A stretch of 64,000 nucleotides of DNA, from contig NC_133776.1 in NCBI RefSeq assembly GCF_003597395.2, positions 39,041,744-39,105,743 of the forward strand. The letters run 5' to 3'. The notes beneath the pieces are model-generated. The model worked only from the letters and a program-made list of their open reading frames with translations, did not search any database and had not been told where the DNA came from. Below are positions 1-10,914 of this stretch, piece after piece (position 1 is the first letter of the stretch; each line of letters opens with the position of its first letter). The position numbers and the translations under genes were made by a program. The stretch is from Chelonoidis abingdonii. Its lineage: Eukaryota > Chordata > Testudines > Testudinidae.

Positions 1-1433
1 GATAAGAACACGTTTCTTAAACTAAAATTTGTATTGTTTTCCCCTTTCTTTGTGCTTTTCCACTGTCAACTTTCCATTACCGCTATTCAATTGCACACTG
101 GGAGGTTGCAAGGGATAGTGATTAGACATTTGTGGCACTGCAAATTGCAGCAACAACAAAGAATTGCTCCCTAAAAATAGCCTTTATAGGCTTTTTTTTT
201 TCCCCTCTGAAAGCAAATCTCTACTCTGTTTTTCAGTAAATAAATGCACCGAACCACACAATCAACTGAACCTGTAGCCGACAAGGGGTTTGCTTCCATG
301 GTTGACTTTCATTTAACCATGGAAGGAAAAAAAAAAGGAACACTTTATTGAAAAGATTAATCTTTTCCTAGCATTGTGTTTAAGAGATGTCTGTTTCGGA
401 GTATTCAGTAGCACCTCTGCACCTACAGGAAAAAAAAATAAGGATTTGTATCCTGCTCTGCAGCTGAGAAACACTGTAGCACTTTTCAGTGACTCTGGAA
501 TTCATTTCCTCTGAAATTTTGTTGTCTATATTCACAAAAAACAAGACTTGAGAATTGATTCACTGCCACATCTTTTTCCATAGAAAACAATAATGTAAAC
601 TTCCTTTGAAATCATCAAACTGAATTGTGGATACATTCTTTACCGGCTTGCTTTGATTTTATAACTAATGATGGAGGCACTGCTTGTGAGTCAATACTTA
701 AGGCTGAATTTTTCATTTAAAGCAGAGATTCAGACTTTGTTTGGTATGAATAATATAGCATAGCCTCTCCAAACTTACAGCACTTACTCTTTTTAAGTAT
801 AAAATATATCTAGATAGATAGCATTTGTAGGAAAACCGGTTAATTTTTATTCATAAATTGGTCTTTTAAGAAACTCAGCAACCACTGTTTAATCTCTTTG
901 GCTTGAATGATCATAACAATGGCATATCAAATACTTTAACTTTCCATATTGCTAATACTCACTGAAAACTTATTCGCAGGCTACATTTGAAGCAATTAGT
1001 TTGTAATTAAGCAAAGTTATTAGCTGTTTTATCCAATTGTTAAATTTATAGGCTAAGGATCTGATTAATAGCTCATGTCATTCATAAGACGTGTCATTAT
1101 GCCATTAAAAGTAACTTAACAAATCATTGCCATTCCTTTCCAATTAATTTGCATGCTGTAATTCTATTGACTTGAAATGAATTAGTGGAGTAAGAGGAGA
1201 TTTTACTCCATATTTACATGTAAATATGTAAATATCCTCTTTCAGAGCTCTCTGGAAACGTCCAGGTTATATTAACTTCTAAAGGTGGACTGTCAAAACA
1301 AATACCAATCCCCAACAAAGTAAGTGAATGCCAAACCTGAAGTCACACTAAACTATGTGTTGAACTTTTTTAAGTCCACAAATATTAGGCAATTGAGTAA
1401 GAGATGCAGAAAATAATTGCAGTATATATAGAT
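1..1433. other. AT-rich single-copy-like DNA, no gene seen
   Basis: No open frame of useful length, no repeat that I recognise, and no coding signature on either strand. The only notable part is about 980-1215, listed separately, where homeodomain- and POU-like words cluster. It could be intergenic or intronic; nothing in the sequence decides this. Confidence 0.6.
980..1215. promoter_or_regulatory. Possible conserved non-coding element (AT-rich, homeodomain/POU-like words)
   Basis: The tract contains several TAATTA/TTAATT-type cores, an ATTTGCAT octamer-like word near 1148-1157, and mixed-composition sequence with no sign of repeat origin. Such composition is common in vertebrate developmental enhancers. 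This is inference from motif density only; conservation has not been tested, and AT-rich neutral DNA gives such words by chance. Confidence 0.2.
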
Positions 1434-1658
1434 CAGGGATAAGCAATCTTTGGCATGTGGTCCGTCGGGGTAAGCCCCCCTGGTGGCCAGCACATTCCTC
1501 AGCCTGCACCTGCAGCCCCCATTGGCCTGGAATGGTGAACCGTGGCCAGTGGGAGCTGCGATTGGCCAAACCTGCGGACGCAGCAGGTAAACAAAGCGGC
1601 CCGGCCCACCAGGGGGGCTTACTCTGGCGGGTCACATGCCCAAGGTTGCCGATTCCTG
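1434..1658. mobile_element. Non-autonomous hAT-type MITE, 225 bp
   Basis: The ends form long imperfect inverted repeats: the left starts CAGGGATAAGCAATCTTTGG and the right, read in reverse, starts CAGGAATCGGCAACCTTGGG. Both arms continue through a shared GTAAGCCCCCCTGGTGG block, giving about 60-bp arms around a GC-rich centre. The flanks are ATATAGAT (1426-1433) and GTATAGAT (1659-1666), a 7/8 match. An 8-bp target-site duplication is the hallmark of hAT transposition. It encodes no transposase, so it must have been moved in trans. Overlapping open frames on both strands are by-products of the GC-rich palindrome. Confidence 0.85.
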
Positions 1659-1666
1659 GTATAGAT

Positions 1667-2517
1667 CAACTGGTGGAAATGTTTGGTATTTAATACATGT
1701 TTTCTAGAGATTAAAAAAAAATTAAGTAATAAAGGCTTATTTCTCACAAGTTAGCTATTTCTATCAAGAGCTTCCATTAAGCTAAGTGATTTTTTCAAGG
1801 GGCATTCTTTGCAGATTATTAAGGACCGATTAAGTGTCTCGTGGGCTTCAATTACAATGGTTTTTGCAGAAATAAAATATAAGATGTAAATGACAAATTC
1901 TTTCATGGAAATCCCTGATGATCTGATTAAGCATCTCAGGAAAATCAGACTTCTATTTTTATCATAGGGTAAAAAGTATCCTGGTATGTTTAAAAGAAAT
2001 AAATAAAGCCATACTTTTGATTAACTTCTCCTTGGAATAACACAGTATTGCACTAGTCATTGTTTGAAATGAGTGGATAGACATACGGCAGGATGGTGCT
2101 CTTTAATATATTTTTATCCCTGTTCTATATCTTTGCTTGGGATTACTGTATTACGGAGTTACTGGAGACAACGAGAGGACAAATCATGCCATGAGATGTT
2201 GCTTGTGAAGTAACCGGAGGCAAAAAAAGAAGGCAATCAGAAGTAGTTCAGGTCTGGGGATTATTACTTGGGGAATTAAGAGCCAAAAATAGGGATGCAG
2301 CCAGGGTGTAAGTAGGAGAAGCAGATTAAAAAAGTAAGAATGAGTCAGGCCATAAAAAAATAAGGCATGGAAAACCTTGATTGAATATCCTGGCATATTA
2401 ATATGAACTCTGTCAGCATTGATGGGAGGCGTTCATAAGCTATTGTGATGAGGACATTATAAAACATTAGATAACTGTACAAAATCAGTATTAAAGCTAA
2501 GTAACCCTGTGCAAGAT
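1667..2517. other. AT-rich DNA, nothing recognised
   Basis: No repeat family, RNA gene or coding signature seen. Short reverse-strand frames at 2184-2533 are low-complexity, hydrophobic-looking and without domain features, as expected by chance. Confidence 0.55.
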
Positions 2518-2614
2518 CCTCATGTAAATGCACTTAAACAGTTTAGCTTGTGTTGCTAAATAATTAAATTCAGGCAAGTGAGGTTCAATCTGCTTTAAGT
2601 GCATCTACATGAGG
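2518..2614. mobile_element. Small palindromic MITE
   Basis: The 21-bp arm CCTCATGTAAATGCACTTAAA (2518-2538) is repeated inverted at 2594-2614 with one mismatch, around a spacer of about 55 bp. The arms are long enough to form a stable hairpin. This fits a small internally deleted DNA element. No clear target-site duplication was found, so the outer limits are approximate. Confidence 0.55.
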
Positions 2615-2636
2615 GGTTTACACTATCTTAACTACA

Positions 2637-2650
2637 TTTTTTTTTTTTTT
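2637..2650. repeat. Poly-T run (14 T)
   Basis: An uninterrupted run of 14 T on the plus strand, in AT-rich DNA just right of the small palindromic element. It could be the tail of a minus-strand retroposed copy, but no SINE or LINE body adjoins it. Confidence 0.7.
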
Positions 2651-3910
2651 ATAATTAGCTGAATTGTTGCAATTCTAATATAGGCAAGGCCTTAAACACA
2701 ACAGATGGTTTGACCTTCTGGAACTGGCCTGGGACTGCTCCCAATACTGAAGGCATCCTGACTGCCTTAGATCTTGCAGGTCAAATCCCTTCCCGAATCA
2801 AAAACACAATCTTGTTCTAATATGTTTAGAGTAGAATACAGACAAACATGGTGTAACAATCTGCTTCACAAACTCTGTTGTGATAATTGGACCTACAAAT
2901 TTACCTTAGTAGGGAGCTCAACTGTGAGAGAGTTTATAAAGTCACAATAACCCATAACAATAAATTGTGGTGAGAAACTATGCAGAAGGGTCACTGAAAG
3001 ACTGAATTAGTTCAAACAAAGAGGCCTACTGATATAATTCAAGGGCAACGTTAAGATCATGCCTTAGGAGCTATGTGAGACTAGAAATCAATGAACAAAA
3101 TTGGTATGTCAAATTGAGCTTAATTGGTGACAAAATAATGAAGGGATTTGCTATTTCACCTATTATTCCCTTTTAGGATCCTTTAAAAGACGAGAATGGA
3201 TGTGTGTATAAAAGTTAGGAGAGGGAAAATCTGGCTATCATGATGCTGACTGACTGAAAGATGAGAGAAGGAAAAGGTGCAAGCTTCAGCATTATGGCTG
3301 CCACCCCTACCATATCCGGGGACTTCAGGATCCAGCCTGACATTGTGCCTTTGTCATTCTGGTCCTGACCAGAGCGGGCCACAGAGAGGGACCCAGATGA
3401 CATCTCCACCTCCATCTTGTGAAACTTTGTTTCTTCCCCCTTCCCTCTCTTCCTTCTCTCATGTTCTTTTTCTTCCCTACTTTATTTCTTTTTTCCTGTC
3501 TTGCTTGTTCCTTCTCTCTACTAAGAGTGTGACTTAGCTGGCCAAGACTTCATATTTTGTTACAGAAAGGCAGCTGAAAGTAATACCCTAAATAGCCTGA
3601 TGCAGATGCAGGTTTGCCAGGTCTTGGAGTGGCTGATAAGATCAAGTGCTGTGCCTATGGTTTTTGGTTTGGTTTTGTTTTCCAGCAGTGAGGTTGCAAG
3701 TGAAAATCAAGACCAGAGACAGACTGTGTTTTCTATCTCTGCTGTTCTTTTCTTTCCCCGTTTTGTGTGTGTTTGTCTTGGTTTGCCTTTTAGAAAACAA
3801 GATCAGACTTCTACAAGTGCTCCAGCCCATCTAAACTTAACTTTTCCTCATTTCCCCCAAAAGGACAGTTATTACCATCTAAGAGTCTGTCAAACAAGGG
3901 GGTTTCTTTC
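2651..3910. other. Unclassified tract with pyrimidine-rich stretch
   Basis: A C/T-rich run lies at about 3421-3525 and T/G-rich stretches at 3655-3800. The 3140-3900 part has the texture of an interspersed repeat known from turtle genomes, but I cannot name its class and see no terminal repeats or duplications. Overlapping frames at 3600-3956 are T-rich and have no recognisable domain. Confidence 0.35.
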
Positions 3911-4222
3911 TAAGGCCCGGTCTACACTGGGGGTGTGTGTGGGGAAATCGATCTAAGTTACACAACTTCAGCTAGGTGAATAATGTAGCTGAAGTTGACG
4001 TATTTAGTTCTACTCACCGCGGTGTCTTCACTGCAGTGATGCGACTGCTGCCGCTCCCCCATCGACTATGCCTGTGCTCCTCTCGCCAGAGGAGTACAGG
4101 AGTCAATGGAAGAGCACGTGGGAGTCGATTTATCACGTCTAGATTAGATGCGATAAATTGACCCCCGCTGGATCGATCGCTACCCGGCTCGCTGATCTGG
4201 CGAGTAGTATAGACATACCATA
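3911..4222. mobile_element. Non-autonomous hAT-like element, TARGGC...TGTCTACACT type
   Basis: The left end TAAGGCCCGGTCTACACTGG is matched in inverted form by the right end around AGTATAGACATACCATA. Inside are GATCGATC and an inverted pair of 'gataaat' words around TCTAGATTAGA at 4130-4158, typical of a very common turtle hAT MITE. Flanks TTTCTTTC and ACACTTTC share only the last five bases, so the duplication is weak. No transposase is encoded. The ends resemble those of the elements at 51614 and 60802. Confidence 0.75.
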
Positions 4223-4227
4223 ACACT

Positions 4228-4866
4228 TTCTCCAGCTAAAGAGAATAAGGGATGTTGTTAAAATGAAAACCTTGTTTAATACTTTACATTTCAAATGCTT
4301 TAACTGTTTTTTCTTCTCTGCATTGTTGATAAAGGGATTTAAAGATTTTTTTTTTTATGGCATGTTTGCCATGTACTGAGCAGGCTGAGGTCTCTGTATA
4401 CCTTGTTTAAAACTGTTTTATGGTGGACAGTCATGTTAACGTCTCTGACTCTTTGGGCCCATATATTCTATCTAAAGTAATACAACAGCTCCTGTTTTAC
4501 TTCTTTGTGATCTTGCATATCATGAGACTTGGCAGCAATTGGCACTCTGCTGTACCTGAATGTAGATCCATGGTACTGCACTGTGTCTCTACTGGTTTCC
4601 CATATCACTTCAGAGATCTTTTGTATGCTGTATGAGACAGCTTGTGCCCTTTAATTCTTCTCACTTGCAGCTATAGTACATCATGCTTTCTGCTGCTTCA
4701 AAGCTATGGAAAGCTAGCATTATGCTGCCTTCCTTATTGCACTTTTGCATAGGAGCTGACAATGTAGCCCAAACAAATTTTGGTTGTTATAGAGAAATGT
4801 GCTTCATAATAATGGAGTTTATGGTGAATTTGAATAGAGCCAACTTGTAGAGTTTTTATATCCAGT
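4228..4866. other. Single-copy-like DNA, nothing recognised
   Basis: No RNA gene, repeat family or coding signature. A 71-codon frame at 4420-4635 has no recognisable features. Confidence 0.5.
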
Positions 4867-5350
4867 GCAGCCAATGCCAGGTTTACAATGACATCAGTGG
4901 CACCATGGAGCCAGGCCCATGCTCAGAAGGGGCACCAGCTTGCTCTGCTTGCACTGTGCCCATAGACCCGGCCAGCTCACTGGTTCCCCCGTTCTCACCA
5001 CTTGCTCCTCTCGGCCTTCCTGCTCCTCTCCTCGCCCTGGTCCCACCCACCAGCTTCTCTCTGCCTCCTGGCTGGACTGCAGTGCACCTCAGGCTCCAGG
5101 CAGTCTCTTCCCACCACCTGTGGGGCTCCACCTGTCTCCTTAGAACTGAACTGCCTGGGGCTGATGCAGTAGCTTGGCCAGTCTTGGCCAGCTGGGGGTG
5201 TGTGGGTGCACACTGTGCCGGTTTGTAAATAGTGCCCTCGCACTGGGCTGGGTGGAGCAGGGCCACCTCTGCCATGCCATGCCCCTGGCCCCCCGCACAG
5301 TGCTCTGTTGCCATATCTATGCCCATTTGCAACAAATGTCATTTTGACTA
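4867..5350. mobile_element. GC-rich interspersed repeat, class uncertain
   Basis: An abrupt island of GC-rich sequence within AT-rich DNA, beginning near 'caatgccaggtttacaatg' and ending near 'caaatgtcattttgac'. It yields overlapping frames on both strands (up to 150 codons on minus), with Pro/Ser/Gly/Ala-rich translations and no domain. The texture matches a turtle interspersed repeat family. I did not find convincing terminal inverted repeats or a duplication. Confidence 0.5.
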
Positions 5351-6774
5351 AAAATGCAGGGTGGTTTTTTTTTCCTCCCAAAGAATGTTTAAAAAAAAAA
5401 TAAAAAATGTATTCCAAATAAAGAGGAGGAAAATGTTAATATTTCATAGGCTGGCACACTCTCTTGTGCTTAGTGAGGAAACATACCAAAGAAGGATTCC
5501 ATGATGATATATGAATTTTAATAATAAAAATCAATCAGGAAAATTTGCCTGTGATTGAAGATGTGATCCAGTATTCAGTGTGCATGTTTCAATACAGCCT
5601 ACCCAGTCTTTGAGTCTAACCTTCAAAGTCTTTCTTTTAAGTATGGAATTCCTAAGTGTGACTATGGAACTGCTATTTGTTCTATTTTTACTCCTTCAAC
5701 TGTAGCAACATGCAAGTATGAGCTGCAGTTTTCAAAATTGTTCCTCTATGATGATACATGGATTTATTTGTTGCTCAGACTACAAATCAGATGTTCTGAA
5801 CATTACTTTTCTGGGGTGGGTATAAAGGTGGGAGGAAGAAAGAAGGGGGTTGAGTTCTCTGGTTTAATTTAGAATATCTAGCTTAGTAATTCATTATTTC
5901 AGTAACAGGGGTGACCTACTGTAGTCGTGTTAAGCATTACATGTGAAAGTGAAATGGGAGCCCATCAAGCTGCTTGTTACAAGAGATTTGTCTGCATTTT
6001 GGTCTAATCAGATGTAAATAACCACCCTGCAACAACAGGACCATGTCTCTGTATTTAATTCAGAAGGAAAGGAAGGGGTTCAGTCTAGGTCCAGATGGGG
6101 TGATGCGTAGGTAGCTGCATGACCTTGAGAGCAGACCAGAAAATGAACTAAGTTACAGTCATTTCTCCTCTGCTACTCCTCCCCTCCACCCAAAATGCTG
6201 TAGCTGAAGAGCAAATTACTTCATCCCTCTTTCTGGAGCAGCTTACTGTCTTTCCTGTGTGCCCACCCAGCTACTCTACAGGAAAAGGTAAAACTTAAGA
6301 ACTTCCTTTTCTCCATGCTCCTTCCCTGCCCACTTGTTTGGGGAGGTACTGGGAAGCAGCCCCTGCTTTATCCCCATCTCCCTCACTTTGTCAGAGTCTG
6401 TCTGAGAATGAGAGAAAGGAAGAGACTTATATTTAGTTTAATCCCTTTTATCTTTGCTTTGCTTTACAGTGTTAGTGGAGGGAAACTAGGGGGCAAATAA
6501 GGACTGTGACAATTCACCCAAAGTTACTGTTAAAGAGGAAGAGGCATTACTATCCTGTTATGTCATTTCCCACCCAGGGATGGGGAAGGGAGGTGAGGGA
6601 TAATAAGTATCTTTGACAGAAAGGCCCAAATCACTTGGTCTGCACCACAGGAAAATGTGGCCTCAAGAATCCTAGATGTCAGATGCATATTTCACAAAAC
6701 AAAGTGACTTACTGGCTTTCACATTGAAGAAGACAAATGCTGACAAATAAGAACATATTCAAAACTTAAGGTCC
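5351..6774. other. Single-copy-like DNA, no gene seen
   Basis: AT-rich sequence with a run of A at 5390-5406 and no recognisable repeat, RNA or coding signal. Confidence 0.5.
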
Positions 6775-6858
6775 TGATTGAGCAAAGCACGAAAGCATGT
6801 GCATAGCTTTAAGCACCTAGGTAGTCTTGTGTTTGAGTGCTTTGCTGTATCGGAGATT
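6775..6858. mobile_element. Palindromic MITE fragment (GAGCAAAGCAC / GTGCTTTGCT arms)
   Basis: The arm 'ttgagcaaagcac' near 6778 is inverted as 'gtgctttgctgtatc' near 6838, with an inner pair of 'agcatgtgcatagctttaagcac'-type sequence. In sauropsids this family has a central 'cccattgaagtcaatggg' palindrome. A second member lies at about 45885-45965. Confidence 0.6.
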
Positions 6859-7311
6859 TAATACCCTGCTTTGAGCCATTATGCTGGGTATTCTTCAGCT
6901 CTCGCATGGGCTTTGTCCTGTCCTCTTGTTTTCTCTCCCCCCGACAGCAGCCCTGTTAGCTCTTTGGTTTGTGTTAGGGAGCACCATGACCACCCCCAGC
7001 CTTCAGAAGGCTCAGGTGCCATGCATCTATGGACAGTTGGGCTTTTGAAGGTGGTCAGAAGCCTCTGCAATTTCCTCACCTCCAGGGAATTGCCTCTGCA
7101 TGCTTCCCAGGATTTATTCCAAGCCTTTCTCCTTTTGGGATTAGTTTATTCATGACCATTTTTACTTCTCCTGTTTTCCATCTTTTGATGCTCTGTATCT
7201 CAGGGGAACACCCAGCATCCCGAAGTTCATCCTTGTAAAATGACTGTGTGGTATCCGATGCCAAGTTTTTCATGTTAGGTGTCTTTGGAAGGCTCGTGAT
7301 GCACTGAGCAT
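6859..7311. other. Unannotated DNA, nothing recognised
   Basis: Overlapping short frames on both strands between 6871 and 7273, none with a recognisable domain. Confidence 0.45.
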
Positions 7312-8280
7312 TGTTATAGTGAAGTTATAGTAATTGTTTTTACAACGTTATAGGTTATAATTTCATGTATATAGTTACGAGGTCTTCATGGCTTAAAATA
7401 AGCCCAGGCAAAAACTCTCCAAGAGCGGAGATGCAGTTCACACCTCATCAGGGCATGTATGGGACAAACCCAGCTCAGCTTCACAGGAACTAGGAATGCT
7501 GGCCTAGGCAGCAACAAAAGAATCTGTTGGACTCGAGTGAGTCAGCCCCTGACCTTCCTTTGGTTAGTTTGGGACTGCAATGAGATATTGCTCACTTGAC
7601 TCTGAAGCAGGGGGCAGAGCCAAGAGAGAAGAAAGAACATGATAAAAGGGAAAGACATTTGCCATGCTCTTCCTCTCTCTTCCACCTACATGTACAGACA
7701 CCATACCAAGCGACTGAAGCGCTGATCAAAGGAGAGAGCCTGGCTAAAGAGCAACCAGCCAGCCTGTGGTGAGAAGCATCTAAGATTGTAAGGGCACTGA
7801 AAATGTTAAGATCAGCTTAGAATGTGTTTTACTTTTATTTCATTTGACCAAATCTGATTTGTTATGTTTTGACTTATAATCACTTAACATTTAGTTTTGT
7901 AGTTAATAAATCTGTTTGTTTGTTCTGCCTGAAGCAGTGTGTTTGGTTTGAAGCATGTCAGAGACTCTCCTTGGGATAACAAGCCTGGTACATATAAATT
8001 TCTTTGTTAAATTGATGAACTCGTATAAGCTTGCAGCGTTCAGTGGACAGAACTGGACACTGCAAGACGGAGGTTCCTAGGGTTGTGTCTGGGACTGGAG
8101 ATATTGACTCGTGTCATTCATTTGCACAATCCAAGGAGCAGCTTACATGCCAGAGTCTGTGCATGAACAGCCCAGGAGTGGGGGTTCTTACATCAAAGCA
8201 GGGTAGGGCTGGCTCCCAGAGTCAAGGATTGAAGTGACCTAGCAGATCACCGGTCCGGATAACACCAGGGGAAAGTCACA
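7312..8280 (+). mobile_element. LTR-like interspersed repeat, possible solo LTR
   Basis: About 970 bp with start TGTTATAG and end AAAGTCACA, giving the TG...CA termini of an LTR. A polyadenylation-type AATAAA sits in 'gttaataaatctg' near 7905, about two-thirds along, as in a long R/U5. I recognise the middle ('gagagcctggctaaagagca' onward) as a high-copy turtle repeat, but its class is from memory. Flanks AGCAT and CACAT share three of five bases, a weak duplication. No gag, pol or env coding sequence adjoins, so at most this is a solo LTR. Confidence 0.45.
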
Positions 8281-8447
8281 CACATACTCCTCTGTTGGCA
8301 TGTCCTATGCTGCTCATCCTCCATCCTCACCCCATCATTCCAACCCCTAGTCAAGGCTGGTGAGGTAAAACTGAAACAAGCAGTAAATAAATATATTGGT
8401 CTTTTCCAAGAGATGTTGTACTTGTGTTGGTCCCAGGATATTAGAGA

Positions 8448-8625
8448 GACAAGGTGGGTGAGGTAATATCTTTTACTGGACCAACTTCTGTTGGTGAAAG
8501 AGACAAGCTTTTGGCCTTTCATGGAGCTGATGAAGACCTGAAGAAGAGCTCTGTGTAGCTCGAAAGCTTGTGTCTCTTACCAACAGAAGTTGGTCCAATA
8601 AAAGATATTGCCTCACCATCCTGTC
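8448..8625. mobile_element. Fold-back (long inverted repeat) MITE
   Basis: The left arm at 8448-8514 starts GACAAGGTGGGTGAGGTAAT and the right arm at 8561-8625, read in reverse, starts GACAGGATGGTGAGGCAATA. They match over about 65 bp with few differences, around a loop of about 46 bp. The sequence 'ggaccaacttctgttggt' occurs near-identically in both arms. This is a well-known repeat texture in turtles and crocodilians. A transcript through it would form a long hairpin. Confidence 0.75.
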
Positions 8626-8820
8626 TTTCCCAAGAGAAACAGCTGAGGAGCTGCAGCAGTTGTAGCAAACCTTCCCCATTATGTAATAGGGTGTGCACCT
8701 GGTTATAGGGTAACTCGTATCTTTGCAGATCATAAATCAAAACTTCCGTGTTATGTGTGTATCACTTACAGCACATGGTCATTACCTAGGGGCCGCTCTC
8801 AGCTAAGAGTGAAGTCCATT

Positions 8821-8950
8821 GGGGGTTTTCCCACAAAAGACAGATCCTCAGCTGGTGTAAAGGGGCATAGTGCCATTGATTTAGATGGCGATTTACACAA
8901 GCTGAAGATATGGCCCACTGACTTCAGTGGCAGCTGGATCTGGGCCTTAA
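8821..8950. mobile_element. Palindromic MITE (CAGATCCTCAGCTGGTGTAAA arms)
   Basis: The arm at 8841-8861 is repeated inverted as TTTACACAAGCTGAAGATAT at 8892-8911. A second short palindrome (CCACTGA/TCAGTGG) and 'gctggatctgggcctta' follow. It belongs to the 'gatcctcagctggtgtaaat' group, with relatives at 19985, 41786 and 51417. It has no coding capacity. Confidence 0.65.
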
Positions 8951-10397
8951 TGCAGAATGGAAAAGAGAGACAATGATATAATGGGACATAAAAAAAAATC
9001 GTTCAGGTACAGGAAGCGAATATCCAAAATATCAATTTTTCACTTGTCAAAAACTGCATGATGAAGAGGTAGATTGATGATACCAGGTGTTTGTTAATTG
9101 GAAAAATACCTGTAGGACATGGTCCTGATGAATTGACATTTTGCTTAAGGTTCACAGGAAGCTTGGCATGGCAAAAGGACCCACAATAGGATCTGCACCA
9201 TTCCTTGAATAGATGAAAGGACACTTCAAAGTCTATTTATTTAGTCAAAGTGTCTCTTTCCATCTTTGTTAATTATTCTGAAGAATAAAAAGCCATCAGT
9301 CTGTTCATGATCATCTCTCTGTGAAAATAGCTCTTTTTAAATGTAAGTGTTTGTTAATCCCATTTCCTATAAAATATAACATAATTAGATGTGTATTTAT
9401 TGACACTCTTCTAGACATTATTGCCATAATACAAAAATTGAATAAAATCACTATTTTTAAATATTTTAACAATAAGTTCCTATTTTCAGAGTATGGTGAG
9501 ATCTGTGCTCCAGATTATTTTTCTTCCAGGTTATTACAATACAATATGTAATTGTATTAAATGAGAACTCTGTTTCCAAATGAACTATTATACTCTAATA
9601 ATCATGTTCTTAAACGGCCCTATTGTTTCTTTTCACTGATACAGTACAAGTAGACATAAAAAAGTCAGATGTATTTATTAATCCAATTATGTTTTCAAAT
9701 TTTGCACGTCCTAACATTAAGAGAATGTTATTCCTAATTCTTCAAGTCCTTTGTGCATGTAATCCTGAACTTTAAAATGGGAGTTCTTTGCCTGGAGAAT
9801 TTTCAGGACTGGATGCACTCTTTTCTTGCTGAAAATGACCAATGAGAAATGATTAATTTGTGTAAAAATGTTCATTCCTGGGACATGAGTCATACAAAAT
9901 GAGTTAAGCTCCTGTAAATCATCATGCACTTTTATATTTGTTCAAGAAATGGCTCATGCATCACTACCACCACCAATGCATTTGATATATAATGTAACCA
10001 TTAGAGGAATGGTTAATACAAGAAGGACTTGATGACTTGGCAAAGATTTGGGTATCCCTGAAGAGGAGTTACGTGCCAGTGCCAGCTCACCAAGTCCGTT
10101 GGTATTCTGCAAGCCTACATAAGCTAGATATAATTAAATCTGATATGATTGGTGTAAGCACTATCCTTTTCAGAATATCATGCTGCTTGTTGTTTTTAAA
10201 GGATTATTTCCAATTGCCTGTGTGAACAAAAATGTGTAACTTTGGCCTTTTGTAACCTGATGATCTCTACTACTATAATCACTATAGCAGGCAGGTTATT
10301 ATAGTTGTTCAATGCTGGGATCACTCATTTAAAATCAAGGTAAGTTTTTAAATGGAAAAGACTTCAGTCAGTGTGTAAGAGTGCTCTGCATTACTGT
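8951..10397. other. AT-rich DNA, nothing recognised
   Basis: No gene or RNA seen. The tract around 9340-9560 is very AT-rich. Confidence 0.5.
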
Positions 10398-10914
10398 CAG
10401 GGCTGACTCTGGCTTTTTTGCCACCCCAAGTGCAACAACAACAACAACAAAACCCTGCGGCGCAGCCAGAGCGGCAAAGCAGGAAAAAACCCCACCACCT
10501 GCGGAGTGGCCAGAGCCAGGGTGCAGCAGGACTCCCTGCGCTGCAGATGAGCCCTGGCTAGCGGAGGTGGAGGGGAGGGAAGCAGCAGGGGGAAGAGAGA
10601 AGGAGGGAGGCCAGGGCTTCAGTGGGGTGCTCGCCACAGGGCCCCAACTGCAGCACCACCTTCCGGAAGGGCTCCGCGCTGCTCTGGTCGGTGGAGATGG
10701 AAGGACGCAGGCTGCCCTCCCGCTCTCGCTGCAGACCTGGCACCAGCTAGGGCAGACAGAGCATGCAGATCACTTCTAGCAGGGCGCTCCCCTCCTCCAC
10801 TCCGCCGCCCCCTACAGGGCAGCTGGATCAGCAAACAAAACAAAAAGCAGCTGTGCCGCCCTAGGATTGGGTGGAGTGCCGCCCCATAGAATCTGCTGCC
10901 CCAAGCACTGTCAG
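10398..10914. mobile_element. hAT-like element, CAGGGC family, right end truncated
   Basis: Starts CAGGGCTGACTCTGGCTTTT then 'gccaccccaag', a (CAA)n run at about 10433-10450, and a GC-rich body with 'ccagggcttca', 'ggaagggctccg' and 'tggcaccagct'. The same blocks appear in the same order in the element at 62087-62884, so both are one family. The expected CCAGCCCTG right end is missing; the copy stops after 'tgccccaagca'. ACTGTCAG occurs at 10393-10400 and 10907-10914, spanning both edges. Frames of up to 132 codons on both strands are GC-rich noise. Confidence 0.75.

Noticed and set aside
4883..5417. Frames of 140-150 codons on the minus strand and 107 on the plus strand
   Set aside because: Mirrored frames in a GC-rich dispersed repeat; translations are Pro/Ser/Gly/Ala-rich without domains.
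10433..10450. (CAA)n as a CRISPR-like or regulatory repeat
   Set aside because: A plain simple repeat within a hAT element; CRISPR arrays do not occur in vertebrate nuclear DNA, and no spacer structure is present.
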